Assembly (NCBI RefSeq): GCF_018326265.1
Contig: NZ_AP023360.1
Coordinates: 7,003,001 to 7,067,000 of the forward strand
From: Catellatospora sp. IY07-71
Lineage (GTDB): Bacteria > Actinomycetota > Actinomycetes > Mycobacteriales > Micromonosporaceae
Length of the DNA stretch: 64,000 bases
Direction: 5' to 3'
The position numbers and the translations under genes were made by a program. Below the pieces are notes generated by a model that ran no database searches, was not told the DNA's origin, and saw only the letters and a program-made list of their open reading frames with translations. Shown piece after piece: positions 1-8,194 of this stretch. Within the stretch, counting starts at the first letter, position 1; each line of letters opens with the position of its first letter.

Positions 1-467
1 CTCACGCCGCGCTGCCGGGCGTACCTTTGGTCCTCAACCGCTCCGAGGCGGCCGGGTCCGCTCCACACCACACGGCGCGGGCGGACGACTCCGCCACAGG
101 CGGCAACCCAGAAGTTGCCGAGGCAACCCAGGTGTCGCCGACCGCACCGGAGACCATGCCACCCCGCCACGCGGCAGGCGACGACCCAGCAGCAGGCGAC
201 CATCGCGCGGCAGCCCACAACTTCTGGGATGTAGGTACATCCCAGAAGTTGTGGCCCACGGACGCGGACCTCGCCGCGGTCGGCGTGCGGCTGGTGCTGC
301 ACCCGGTGTCGCCCCTGCTCGCCGCGCTGCGCGCCGCCGCCGACGCCTACGCCGCGATCGCCGCCACCAGTCACGCCACGGGCGTCGACCGGATGGCCTG
401 GTCCGCCTTCACCTCCCTGGTCGGCCAGGACGACGCGCTCGCCCTCGACGCCCGCTACGCCGTCTAG
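1..467 (+). CDS. PEP mutase / isocitrate lyase family protein, C-terminal part (5' end outside window)
   Basis: The reading frame is open from the first base and ends at 467, so only the C-terminal ~155 residues are present. The start LPGVPLVLNR and the end LAAVGVRLVLHPVSPLLAA resemble the last beta strands and C-terminal helices of the PEP mutase/isocitrate lyase superfamily (2-methylisocitrate lyase, oxaloacetate decarboxylase). Between these conserved parts lies a low-complexity stretch of about 65 residues that the family lacks. It contains the peptide HNFWDVGTSQKLW, encoded by the palindrome at 215-254, so a repeat element appears to have been accommodated in frame. It lies 16 bp before an FAD monooxygenase and an aldehyde dehydrogenase and probably shares a transcript with them. 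The substrate is unknown. Confidence 0.6.
   Translation, partial: HAALPGVPLVLNRSEAAGSAPHHTARADDSATGGNPEVAEATQVSPTAPETMPPRHAAGDDPAAGDHRAAAHNFWDVGTSQKLWPTDADLAAVGVRLVLHPVSPLLAALRAAADAYAAIAATSHATGVDRMAWSAFTSLVGQDDALALDARYAV
102..134 (+). repeat. Secondary hairpin of in-frame repeat element, copy A
   Basis: GGCAAC (102-107) and GTTGCC (114-119) form a 6-bp stem, followed by GGCAACCCAGGTG. A matching unit with a compensated stem (CGCAAC/GTTGCG) lies at 33067-33099. Both units lie 113-116 bp before a large palindrome, so they look like two parts of one composite element. Confidence 0.6.
215..254. repeat. Palindromic element, family 1, copy A (in frame in a CDS)
   Basis: The 19-bp arms are perfectly complementary around a GG spacer; the left arm begins CCACAACTTCTGGGATGTA. 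The element is read in frame as HNFWDVGTSQKLW. Related copies lie at 18029-18076, 26515-26554 and 33183-33222. Confidence 0.85.
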
Positions 468-483
468 CCCGCGAGGAGAACTC

Positions 484-1635
484 ATGACCCACGTCGCCGT
501 CGCCGGTGCCGGGCCGGTCGGGCTGACCGCCGCCCTCGCCCTCGCCCGGCAGGGTGCCCGCGTGACCGTCCTGGAGGCGGGCGAGGGCCTGGCCGCCGAG
601 TCGCGGGCGTCCACGTTCCACCCGCCCACCCTGGAGATACTCGCCGAGCTGGGCGCTGTCGACGAGGTGCTGGCCCGGGGCCTGACCGCGCCGACGTTCG
701 CCTACCGCGACCGCGCCGCCGGACACGTCGCCACCCTCGACCTGGCCGTGCTCGCCGGGGACACCCCGTACCCGTACCGGGTGCAGCTCGAACAGTCCAA
801 ACTCACCCCGATCCTGGCCGAGCACCTCGGCCGCCTGGGTGGTCAGATCCGCTTCGGGCAGGCGGTCACCGGGGCGGAGACCACCACCACGGGGGTACGC
901 GTCCACGCGGGTGACACGACCCTCGACGCCGACTGGCTCATCGCCGCCGACGGAGCGCACTCGGCGGTGCGCCGCAGCCTCGGCGCCGAGTTCGCCGGCA
1001 TCACCTACCCCGAGCGCTTCCTGGTCGCCTCGACCGACGAGGACCTGCACGCGCTGCTCGACGCGCTCGCCGAGGTCAATTACGTGTTCGACCCGGTGGA
1101 CTGGTCGGTGCTGCTGCGTACGCCCGATCATTGGCGGGTGCTGCTGCCCACCCCGGACGGCTCGCCCGACGAGGCCGAGCTGGCCCGGCTCGGCGCGCGG
1201 CTGCGGCAGATCGCCGACCCGGGGCGGCCGTGGCGGGTCGCGCACGCCAGCATCTACCGCGTCCACCAGCGGGTGGCCGTGTCGTTCCAGCACGGCCGGG
1301 TGCTGCTGGCCGGGGACGCCGCGCACGTCAACAACCCGCTCGGCGGGCTCGGCATGAACTCCGGCATCCACGACGCCGTCGCGTACGCCGCCGCCCTGGC
1401 CGGTCCGGACCCGGAGCAGGCCGTCGCCGCCGCGGCCGCCGACCGCCGCCGGATCGCGCTGGAGTACGTGCAGACCGTCTCCCACCGCAACTACGAGCGC
1501 CTCACCGCCACCGACCCCGCCGCCCGCGCCGCCCACCTCGACGAGCTGCGCGCCATCGCCGCCGACCCCGCCCGATCACGGGCGTACCTGCTGCGCGCCT
1601 GCATGATCGCGTCGCTGCGCCCGGTGACCGCGTGA
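484..1635 (+). CDS. FAD-dependent monooxygenase (PHBH/UbiH-like)
   Basis: 383 residues, the usual length for a single-component aromatic or phenol-type flavoprotein hydroxylase. The N-terminal GAGPVG (8-13) is the FAD-binding GxGxxG. ADGAHSAVRR (about 154-163) is the DG motif binding FAD and NAD(P)H, and LLAGDAAHVNNPLGG (from about 274) is the GD motif contacting the FAD ribityl chain. It probably hydroxylates a small organic acid or aromatic with NAD(P)H and O2 in the cytoplasm. Its TGA overlaps the GTG start of the downstream aldehyde dehydrogenase, so the two are translationally coupled and probably act in one catabolic route. The substrate cannot be read from sequence. Confidence 0.85.
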   Translation: MTHVAVAGAGPVGLTAALALARQGARVTVLEAGEGLAAESRASTFHPPTLEILAELGAVDEVLARGLTAPTFAYRDRAAGHVATLDLAVLAGDTPYPYRVQLEQSKLTPILAEHLGRLGGQIRFGQAVTGAETTTTGVRVHAGDTTLDADWLIAADGAHSAVRRSLGAEFAGITYPERFLVASTDEDLHALLDALAEVNYVFDPVDWSVLLRTPDHWRVLLPTPDGSPDEAELARLGARLRQIADPGRPWRVAHASIYRVHQRVAVSFQHGRVLLAGDAAHVNNPLGGLGMNSGIHDAVAYAAALAGPDPEQAVAAAAADRRRIALEYVQTVSHRNYERLTATDPAARAAHLDELRAIAADPARSRAYLLRACMIASLRPVTA

Positions 1636-3116
1636 GTCCCGTGCCGCTGTCCGGGCCGGCGGCCGCCGACACCGGCGGGCAGGTCGCGCGATACAACCCC
1701 GCGCGGGTGTACGAGCTGGTCGGGACCGTGCCCGCCGCCTCACCGGAGCAGGTGGACCGGCTGGTCCGGGCCGCCGACGCCGCGCAGCGCCCGTGGGCCG
1801 CGACCCCGGTGCGCGAGCGCGCCGCACTGCTGCGGGCCGCGGCCGATGCCGTCGAGCCCCACCTGCCGACCCTCGCCGAACTGCTGGCCCGCGAGTCCGG
1901 CAAGGTGCTGGCGGACTGCCGCGGCGAGATCGGCTTCGCGCTGACGTTCCTGCGCTGGGTCGCCGGCCGGGCGCCCGAGGTGCTCGCCGACACCGAGGTC
2001 GACGACACGGCCGGACGCCTGCTGCAAAGGCGCCGCCCGTACGGGGTCGTCGCCGCGATCACCCCCTGGAACGCCCCGATCATCCTGTCCCTGCTGAAGA
2101 TCGGCCCCGCGCTGGCCACCGGGAACACCGTCGTGGTCAAGCCGTCGCCGCTGGCACCGCTCACCATCGACCGCGTGGTACGCCTGCTCGCCGGGGCGCT
2201 GCCCGCGGACGTGCTGCACACCGTGCACGGCGGCACTGAGGCCGGCGCGGCCCTGGTCGGGCACCCGCTGGTGCGCAAGGTCGCGTTCACCGGCGGCGAT
2301 CGGGCCGCCCGGCACGTCGCCGCGACCGCCGCCACGCAGACCACGCCGACCGTGCTGGAGCTGGGCGGCAACGATCCGGTGCTGCTGCTCGACGACGCCG
2401 ACCTGTCCCCGGAGCCGATGCGCCGCCTGGTCATGGCGTCGTTCGCGACCAGCGGGCAGGTGTGCATGGCCGCCAAACGGCTCTACCTGCCCGAATCACG
2501 GCGTGCGGAGTTCCTCGACGCCTACCTCGACGCGGCGCGGAAGGTGCTGTGCCTGGGCGACCCGCTCGCCGACGGCGTGAGCATGGGCCCGGTCGTCACC
2601 GCCGAGGCGGCCGCACGAGTGAACGGGCTGGTCGAGGATGCCGTGGCACGCGGCGGCAGCGCACTGCCCCTGGGCCGCGTCGACCCCGGCACCGACCTGC
2701 GTGCCGGTCACTTCGTCACGCCGACGCTGCTGGTGGGCGTACCAGAGGATGCTCCGGTCGTGACGGAGGAACAGTTCGGGCCGACGGTGCCCCTGCTGCT
2801 GTACCGCGACGAGTCCGATCTGGTCGCCCGCGCCAACGCGGGCGAGCTCGGGCTCGGCGCATCGGTGTGGTCGGCCGACGAGGAACGTGCGTTCGCCCTG
2901 GCCCGCCGCCTGGAGGCAGGCTTCGTCTTCGTCAACACGCACAACCGGACCGGCATGTCGCTGCGCGCCCCGTTCGGCGGCGTGAAGCGCTCCGGCTACG
3001 GCCGCGAATACGGCGACGAGGGCATCACCGAGTACACCCAGACCTGCGTGGTACACGCCCCAGCCGCCTTCCGGACCGGTGGCGCCGGTGCGGCGGCCAA
3101 CGCCTACCCGGCCTGA
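1632..3116 (+). CDS. Aldehyde dehydrogenase (NAD(P)+-dependent)
   Basis: 494 residues, full length for the ALDH superfamily. TPWNAPIILS is the cofactor-site loop, ELGGNDP carries the general-base Glu at about residue 243, and SGQVCMAAKRL carries the catalytic Cys at about residue 278; APFGGVKRSGYGRE is the typical C-terminal motif. The open frame extends far upstream, but GTG at 1632, overlapping the preceding TGA, is chosen because the protein then starts just before the usual N-terminus. It should oxidise an aldehyde to the acid, probably the product of the FAD monooxygenase step or its cleavage. The gene ends 23 bp before the IS66 target duplication. Confidence 0.88.
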   Translation: MSPVPLSGPAAADTGGQVARYNPARVYELVGTVPAASPEQVDRLVRAADAAQRPWAATPVRERAALLRAAADAVEPHLPTLAELLARESGKVLADCRGEIGFALTFLRWVAGRAPEVLADTEVDDTAGRLLQRRRPYGVVAAITPWNAPIILSLLKIGPALATGNTVVVKPSPLAPLTIDRVVRLLAGALPADVLHTVHGGTEAGAALVGHPLVRKVAFTGGDRAARHVAATAATQTTPTVLELGGNDPVLLLDDADLSPEPMRRLVMASFATSGQVCMAAKRLYLPESRRAEFLDAYLDAARKVLCLGDPLADGVSMGPVVTAEAAARVNGLVEDAVARGGSALPLGRVDPGTDLRAGHFVTPTLLVGVPEDAPVVTEEQFGPTVPLLLYRDESDLVARANAGELGLGASVWSADEERAFALARRLEAGFVFVNTHNRTGMSLRAPFGGVKRSGYGREYGDEGITEYTQTCVVHAPAAFRTGGAGAAANAYPA

Positions 3117-3139
3117 TCCGCTCGCGAAGATCGCTGTTC

Positions 3140-3147
3140 CGTGTCCA
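3140..3147. repeat. IS66 target-site duplication, left copy
   Basis: CGTGTCCA directly precedes the left inverted repeat and is repeated exactly at 4624-4631. Eight bp is the usual duplication size for IS66-family elements. Confidence 0.9.
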
Positions 3148-4623
3148 GTAACTATTCAGGTCGGCGTGTCGGTTCCACGTTTGGGCGATCGATGGCGATG
3201 ATCGTCGGGTGTCGTCTGAGCGGGTTCCGTCGTATGAGCAGTTGGCTGCTCTGGTCGTGGAACAGGCCGCGCTGATCGAGCGGTTGACGGCGCGGGTGGC
3301 CGAGCTGGAACGTCGGCTCGGCCTCAACTCGCGTAACTCGTCGAAGCCGCCGTCGTCGGACGGGCAGGCCAAGCCGCCGCCGCGGTCGCTGCGGGAGCGT
3401 TCGGGCCGCCGTCCGGGTGGGCAGCCCGGCGCGGACGGGACGACGTTGCGGCAGGTCGCTGTGCCTGACGAGGTGGTCGAGCACCGGCCGGACGCGTGTG
3501 GGCGGTGCCGGGCGGGACTGGCGGGAGCCGCGGTGGCCTCGGTCGTGGCGCGGCAGGTCTTCGACGTGCCGCCGATCCGGGTCCGGGTGACCGAGCACCG
3601 GATGGTGGCCTGCCGGTGCTCGGGCTGCGGGGCGGTGACCGGTGCGCCGGCTCCGGCCGGGGTGGGCGCGCCGGTGCAGTACGGGCCGGGCATCGCCGCG
3701 ATCGTGGTGTACCTGGCGGTTCGTCAGCACATCCCGGTGGCGCGGCTGGCCGAGTTGTGCGCCGAGGTGCTGGGCGTGGACGTGTCGACCGGCTGGATCG
3801 CCGGTCGGCTGCGCCCGGCCGCCCGGTCGCTTTCCGGGTTCGCCGACCGGGTCCAGGCCGCGCTACGGGCCGCGCCCGTGGCCCACTTCGACGAGTCCGG
3901 GGCCAGGGTCGAGGGCCGCAACCGGTGGGTGCACTCGGCCTCGACCCCCACCCTGACCTGGTTCCACCTCGACGACAAGCGCGGCAAGGCCGCGATGGAC
4001 GCCGCAGCGATCCTGCCCGCCTTCGCCGGTGTGGCCGTGCACGACTGCTGGCCGGCCTACTTCCGCTACACCAGCCTGGAGCACGCGGTCTGCAACGCCC
4101 ACATCCTGCGGGAGCTGACCGGCTGGCACGAGACCGACCCCGACCGCCAAACCTGGGCCAAAACCACCGCCGACCTGCTACGCGAAGCACACCGGGCTGT
4201 CGTGGCCGCCCGCGCAGGCGGACACGACAGCCTCGACACCGCCCGGCTGGCCGACTACGACCGCCGCTGGGGCCAACAGATCGCCGCCGCGTACACGGTC
4301 AACCCCCGCCCCGAGCAAGGGCGCGGGGTGCGCATCGTCGCGCTCATCGACCGGCTGCGCACCGCCACCACCGAGATCTGGCGCTTCACCCGCGACTTCA
4401 CCGTCCCGTTCGACAACAACCAGGCCGAACGCGACATCCGCATGGTCAAACTCCAGATCAAGATCTCCGGGACCTGGCGCACTGTCGACGGCGCCCGCGA
4501 CTGGCTGACCATCCGCGCCTACATCTCCACCGTCGCCAAGAACGGACTCAACGTCTACCAGGCAATCCGCGACGCCCTCACGGGAAACGCCTGGCTACCG
4601 CCACTCCCCACCTGAACAGTTAC
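3148..4623 (+). mobile_element. IS66-family insertion sequence (single-ORF, ISBst12-like), complete
   Basis: A 1476-bp element with terminal inverted repeats GTAACTATTCAGGT (3148-3161) and, reverse-complemented, GTAACTGTTCAGGT (4610-4623), one mismatch in 14. GTAA ends are typical of IS66. It is flanked by the exact 8-bp duplication CGTGTCCA and carries one intact transposase. There are no tnpA/tnpB accessory ORFs, as in the ISBst12 subgroup. Both ends, the duplication and the ORF are intact, so the insertion looks recent. Confidence 0.93.
3209..4615 (+). CDS. IS66 family transposase
   Basis: 468 residues, GTG start. The N-terminus has a coiled coil (ALIERLTARVAELERRLG) followed by NSRNSSKPPSSDG, a signature of IS66 TnpC proteins, then a basic linker and a zinc-finger-like region with CGRCRAG and CRCSGCG. 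The catalytic DDE residues are in HFDESGARVEG (about residue 227), VHDCWPAYF (about 279) and NNQAERDIRMVK (Glu near 407). The TGA stop lies inside the right inverted repeat. The protein catalyses transposition of its own element; no partner ORF is present. Confidence 0.93.
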   Translation: MSSERVPSYEQLAALVVEQAALIERLTARVAELERRLGLNSRNSSKPPSSDGQAKPPPRSLRERSGRRPGGQPGADGTTLRQVAVPDEVVEHRPDACGRCRAGLAGAAVASVVARQVFDVPPIRVRVTEHRMVACRCSGCGAVTGAPAPAGVGAPVQYGPGIAAIVVYLAVRQHIPVARLAELCAEVLGVDVSTGWIAGRLRPAARSLSGFADRVQAALRAAPVAHFDESGARVEGRNRWVHSASTPTLTWFHLDDKRGKAAMDAAAILPAFAGVAVHDCWPAYFRYTSLEHAVCNAHILRELTGWHETDPDRQTWAKTTADLLREAHRAVVAARAGGHDSLDTARLADYDRRWGQQIAAAYTVNPRPEQGRGVRIVALIDRLRTATTEIWRFTRDFTVPFDNNQAERDIRMVKLQIKISGTWRTVDGARDWLTIRAYISTVAKNGLNVYQAIRDALTGNAWLPPLPT

Positions 4624-4631
4624 CGTGTCCA
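4624..4631. repeat. IS66 target-site duplication, right copy
   Basis: CGTGTCCA, identical to 3140-3147, directly follows the right inverted repeat of the element. Confidence 0.9.
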
Positions 4632-4758
4632 AAAGTGCGCTCAGAGCCCACGTTTCGACACCAAACAGCGATCTTCATCAACTCAAGCCTTGATCTGGGA
4701 GGCTAGACCGCGAAGGGCTGGCGCACCTGGGCGCCGAAGGATACTGCGAGGGGCGGCC

Positions 4759-5514
4759 ATGGCAGCGTTCACCAGGTCCGACGACCTGCGGGGGGCGAGG
4801 TTCACCGGCGTGGACCTGCGCGGCGCCCGTTTCGTCGAGGCCGACCTGTCCGGCGCGGTGATGCGCGGGGTCGAGGTGCGGCAGGCGGACATCGACGCGC
4901 CGTGGCTCGCCCACAGCGGGAGCCTCCTCGTCAACGGCGTCGACGTGATCCCACTGGTCGAGGCCGAGCTGGACCGCCGCTTCCCCGGCCGGGCCGAGCG
5001 GCGCGCCGCCGACCCGGCGGGCCTGCGCGCGGCTTGGGCGGCGCTCGAACAGGCCTGGTCGGCCGCGCTCGACCGGGCCGCGGCGATGCCCCCGGGCACG
5101 GTGGACGTCTCCGTGGACGGTGAGTGGTCGTTTGCGCAGACGCTGCGGCACCTGGTCCTGGCCACGGACACGTGGCTGCGCCGGGCGATCCTGGCAATCG
5201 AGCAGCCCTTCCACCCGATCGGCCAGCTCGACGACGGCGCCGCCGGCAGCGGCCTCGACATGTCGGTCTTCGTGACGGCCGCGCCCTCGTACGCCGAGGT
5301 GCTCGATGTCCGGGCGGGCCGCGTCGCCATGGTCCGCGACTTCCTGGCCACCGTCACCCCGGACGAGCTGGCCGTCCCGCGCCGGAACCCGTGGGAGCCG
5401 GAGCACCCGGAGACCACCCTGTCCTGCCTGCACGTGATCCTCGAAGAGGAATGGGAGCACCTGCGCTACGCCCTGCGCGACCTCGACGCGATCGAGGCGA
5501 AGGCGGCGATCTAG
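4759..5514 (+). CDS. Pentapeptide-repeat/DinB-like domain protein
   Basis: 251 residues. The start is the ATG at 4759; the longer frame upstream is a read-through out of the IS. Residues ~8-40 show pentapeptide-like units (DLRGARFTGVDLRGARFVEADLSGA). The rest is a four-helix DinB/YfiT-like domain: EWSFAQTLRHLVLATDTWLRR contains the first metal-site His and EEEWEHLRYALRDLD the last. Such proteins often transfer thiols or act as mycothiol-dependent enzymes, but no specific reaction can be assigned. The small hydrolase downstream starts 10 bp after its stop, so the two are probably cotranscribed. Confidence 0.75.
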   Translation: MAAFTRSDDLRGARFTGVDLRGARFVEADLSGAVMRGVEVRQADIDAPWLAHSGSLLVNGVDVIPLVEAELDRRFPGRAERRAADPAGLRAAWAALEQAWSAALDRAAAMPPGTVDVSVDGEWSFAQTLRHLVLATDTWLRRAILAIEQPFHPIGQLDDGAAGSGLDMSVFVTAAPSYAEVLDVRAGRVAMVRDFLATVTPDELAVPRRNPWEPEHPETTLSCLHVILEEEWEHLRYALRDLDAIEAKAAI

Positions 5515-5523
5515 GCTGCGCGC

Positions 5524-6051
5524 ATGGCGAGCGTGCTGATCCTGCCCGGTTTCGAGAACTCCGGCCCGGCCCACTGGCAGAGCCGATGGGAGGCCGAGCA
5601 CCCGGAGTACCGGCGCGTCGAGCAGGCCGACTGGTTCCGCCCGCAGGTCGGCGACTGGGTCGACACCCTGGCCGCCGCGGTCGCCGCCGCGCCCGAGCCG
5701 GTGGTGCTGGTCGCGCACAGCCTGGGCTGCGTGACCGTGGCGCACTGGGTGGCCCGGGGCGGCGACACCGCCCGGGTGCGCGGTGCGCTGCTGGCGGCCC
5801 CGGCCGACGTCGACACGGCCGAGGTGCCCGAGCTGGTGAACTTCCGCCCGGTGCCGCTGGTGCCGCTGCCGTTCCCGAGCATCGTCATCGCCGGGGACGA
5901 CGACCCGTGGGCGGCGCTGCCGCGCTGCCGGATGTTCGCGGCGGCATGGGGTTCGCGGCTGGTCGTCATCCCGGGCGGTGGCCACGTCAACGCCGACTCT
6001 GGCCTCGGCTCCTGGCCACAGGGCAAGGAACTGCTCGCCGAGCTGGCCTGA
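5524..6051 (+). CDS. RBBP9/YdeN-type serine hydrolase
   Basis: 175 residues, the normal size of this short alpha/beta-hydrolase family. LILPGFENSGPAHWQSRWE is the typical start, VAHSLGCV the nucleophile elbow (Ser), GDDDPWA carries the acid and GGGHVNADSGLGSWPQG the catalytic His. It probably hydrolyses a small ester; the substrate is unknown. It lies 10 bp after the DinB-like gene and is convergent with the AraC-type regulator. A broken copy of the same family remains at 16256-16351. Confidence 0.85.
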   Translation: MASVLILPGFENSGPAHWQSRWEAEHPEYRRVEQADWFRPQVGDWVDTLAAAVAAAPEPVVLVAHSLGCVTVAHWVARGGDTARVRGALLAAPADVDTAEVPELVNFRPVPLVPLPFPSIVIAGDDDPWAALPRCRMFAAAWGSRLVVIPGGGHVNADSGLGSWPQGKELLAELA

Positions 6052-6078
6052 CGCTCCCGGCTCACCGGCCGGCGAACG

Positions 6079-7017
6079 TCACGCCCTGCGGAAGGTGCGG
6101 CGGTAGGTGTCCGGGGGCACGCCGACCGCCCGGTGGAAGTGCCGCCGCAGGGTCGTGGCGGTGCCCAGCCCGGCGGCCTCCGCGATGACGTCGATCCCGT
6201 CGTCGGTGTTCTCCAGCAGCTCCTGGGCGCGGCGGATGCGCTGCGCGGACAGCCACTGCAGCGGGGTGGTGCCGGTCGCCGACCGGAAGTGCCGGGCCAG
6301 GTTGCGGGAGCTCATGTTCGCCTGCCGGGCCAGGTCCTCCACGGTCAGCGGCCGGTCGAGCCGCGCCATCGTCCAGCCGAACAGGTTCGCGAGCGGGTGG
6401 TCCTCGCGGGCGGGCACGGGTGTGGTGACGAACTGGGCCTGGCCACCGGCCCGGTGCGGGGGGACGACCAGGCGGCGGGCGACGGCGTTGGCGACGGTCG
6501 AGCCGTGGTCCCGGCGGATCAGGTGCAGGCAGAGGTCGATCGCGGCGGCCTTGCCCGCGGAGGACAGCACGTTGCCGTTGTCCACGTAGAGCACGTCGGG
6601 GTCGACCTCGACCCGCGGATAGCGGGCGGCGAGCACATCGGTGTGGGCCCAGTGCGTGGTGGTGCGCAGGCCGTCCAGCACCCCGGCGGCGGCCAGCACG
6701 AAGGCGCCGGTGCACAGCGAGACGAGCCGCGCGCCCGCGTCGTGGGCGGCGTGTACGGCGTCGACGAGGCCCGGTGGCAGGTCCGCGTCGACGTCCTCGA
6801 TCGCCGGGATGATCACGGTGTGGGCGTGGACGAGCCGGTCCAGCCCCGAGTCCGGTTCCATGTGGAAGCGTCCGACCTGGACCGGGCCGGGTCCGCAGAC
6901 CACGAGGTCGTACCAGGGGTCGGCCAGGCCGGAGGGGTCGCGGGTGAAGATCTCGAAGACCGTGGCTAGCTCGAAGTGCAGCATTCCGTCGGTGGCGGCG
7001 AGCGCGACAGTGGTCAT
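6079..7017 (-). CDS. GlxA-type transcriptional regulator (DJ-1/PfpI domain + AraC HTH)
   Basis: 312 residues. Residues ~1-170 form a DJ-1/PfpI-like sensor domain (VSLCTGAFVLAAAGVLDG carries the nucleophile-elbow Cys). Residues ~215-310 are an AraC DNA-binding domain (SRNLARHFRSATGTTPLQW, then AAGLGTATTLRRHFHRAVGVPP). This architecture is typical of GlxA/FtrA regulators that activate a neighbouring operon. The gene is divergent from the saccharopine dehydrogenase-like gene across 100 bp (7018-7117), its most likely target besides itself. Confidence 0.9.
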   Translation of the reverse strand: MTTVALAATDGMLHFELATVFEIFTRDPSGLADPWYDLVVCGPGPVQVGRFHMEPDSGLDRLVHAHTVIIPAIEDVDADLPPGLVDAVHAAHDAGARLVSLCTGAFVLAAAGVLDGLRTTTHWAHTDVLAARYPRVEVDPDVLYVDNGNVLSSAGKAAAIDLCLHLIRRDHGSTVANAVARRLVVPPHRAGGQAQFVTTPVPAREDHPLANLFGWTMARLDRPLTVEDLARQANMSSRNLARHFRSATGTTPLQWLSAQRIRRAQELLENTDDGIDVIAEAAGLGTATTLRRHFHRAVGVPPDTYRRTFRRA

Positions 7018-7117
7018 GTCCGAAAGTGTATGGAGGATGGCGTTCCCGACACTCGCGGGCGGCGTCCGCCCGGTGGAGGATTTCCTCAGTCGATCTCTTC
7101 GGGTGGAGGAACAGCAG

Positions 7118-8176
7118 ATGGGTACGGGTCAGACGGTTGCGGTGTTCGGCGCCTACGGGCACACCGGCCGGTTCCTGGTGGCGGAGTTGCGGGCCCGCGG
7201 ATTCGTCCCGCTGGCGCTCGGGCGCGACGAGAACAGGCTCCGGGAGCTGGCGGCGGGGACGGGCCTCGCCTACCGGGTGGCGTCGGCCGACGACCCGGCC
7301 TCGCTCGACGCGGCGCTGGCCGGTGCGGCGGCTGTCGTCAACGCCGCGGGCCCGTTCGCCTCGACCGCGGCTCCGGTGATCGAGGCCGCGCTGCGCGCCG
7401 GGGTCCCGTACGTGGACGTGGCGGCCGAGATCGAGGCCAACGCCGACACGTTCGCGCACTTCGGCGACCGCGCCGAGGCGGCCGGGGTGGCGGTGGTCCC
7501 GGCGATGGCGTTCTTCGGCGGCCTCGGCGACCTGCTGGTGACGGCGGCGATGGGCGACTGGACCCACGCCGACGAGGCGCACGTCGCGTACGGCCTGAGC
7601 AGCTGGCACCCCACGGCGGGGACGCTGTCCTCCGGCACGGTGTCCCGTGACCGCCGCGACGGCAGGCGCGTCCGCTTCACCGGCGGCCGCCTGGAGTACT
7701 ACGCCGCCGAGGGCGCGCTGCCGACCCTCGACTGGGACTTCCCCGCGCCGCTGGGCCGCCGGCCGGTATTCGGCGAGTTCACGATGGCCGATGTCGTCAC
7801 CGTGCCCAGCCACCTGCCCATCCCGGAGGTGCGCACGTACATGACCACGGTCGCGGCCACCGACCTGGCCACACCGGGCACCCCGGCACCGGCGGCGGTC
7901 GACGCGTCCGGCCGGTCGGCGCAGACGTTCACCGTCGACGTCGTCGTGCGCTCCGGCGGCACGCGGCGGCGCATCGTCGCGCACGGGCAGGACATCTACG
8001 CGATCAGCGCACCGCTGGCGGTCGAGGCGGTCCGCCGCCTGCTCGCCGGTGAGGTCAAGGCGACCGGCGTCGCCTCGGCCGGGAAGATCTTCGACGCCTC
8101 CGGCTTCCTGAGCGCGCTGTCCGGGCACCTCACCGTCGAGCAGCACGGCGAGTCCCGCGTGCCGCAGTTCGCGTGA
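7118..8176 (+). CDS. Saccharopine dehydrogenase-like NAD(P)-binding oxidoreductase
   Basis: 352 residues from the ATG at 7118, preceded by a good ribosome site (GGTGGAGGA). The Rossmann fold begins VAVFGAYGHTGRFLVAELRARG; VVNAAGPFASTAAPVIEAAL and PYVDVAAEIE match the saccharopine dehydrogenase/trans-acting enoyl reductase family. These bacterial members are usually reductases of uncertain substrate rather than lysine enzymes. Divergent from the GlxA-type regulator, which probably controls it. Confidence 0.82.
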   Translation: MGTGQTVAVFGAYGHTGRFLVAELRARGFVPLALGRDENRLRELAAGTGLAYRVASADDPASLDAALAGAAAVVNAAGPFASTAAPVIEAALRAGVPYVDVAAEIEANADTFAHFGDRAEAAGVAVVPAMAFFGGLGDLLVTAAMGDWTHADEAHVAYGLSSWHPTAGTLSSGTVSRDRRDGRRVRFTGGRLEYYAAEGALPTLDWDFPAPLGRRPVFGEFTMADVVTVPSHLPIPEVRTYMTTVAATDLATPGTPAPAAVDASGRSAQTFTVDVVVRSGGTRRRIVAHGQDIYAISAPLAVEAVRRLLAGEVKATGVASAGKIFDASGFLSALSGHLTVEQHGESRVPQFA

Positions 8177-8194
8177 CCGTGACCCCCGCCGCGG

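Larger units (their letters stand above)
3126..4676. repeat. Intergenic hairpin interrupted by IS66
   Basis: Removing the IS element and one copy of the target duplication rejoins a 28-bp left arm (3126-3147 plus 4632-4637) that pairs with 4649-4676 with four mismatches and an 11-nt loop. The arms share the core GATCGC and GTGTCGAAAC with hairpins at 16393-16457 and 25416-25482. The IS therefore landed inside the stem of a pre-existing terminator-like palindrome. Confidence 0.75.

Noticed and set aside
1131-3116. Long upstream extension of the aldehyde dehydrogenase
   Set aside because: The extension overlaps the FAD monooxygenase and translates to Arg/Ala-rich sequence; GTG at 1632 gives a normal ALDH length.
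3496-5514. 672-codon frame joining the IS region to the DinB-like gene
   Set aside because: The first 420 codons are out of frame with the transposase and low-complexity; the real start is the ATG at 4759.
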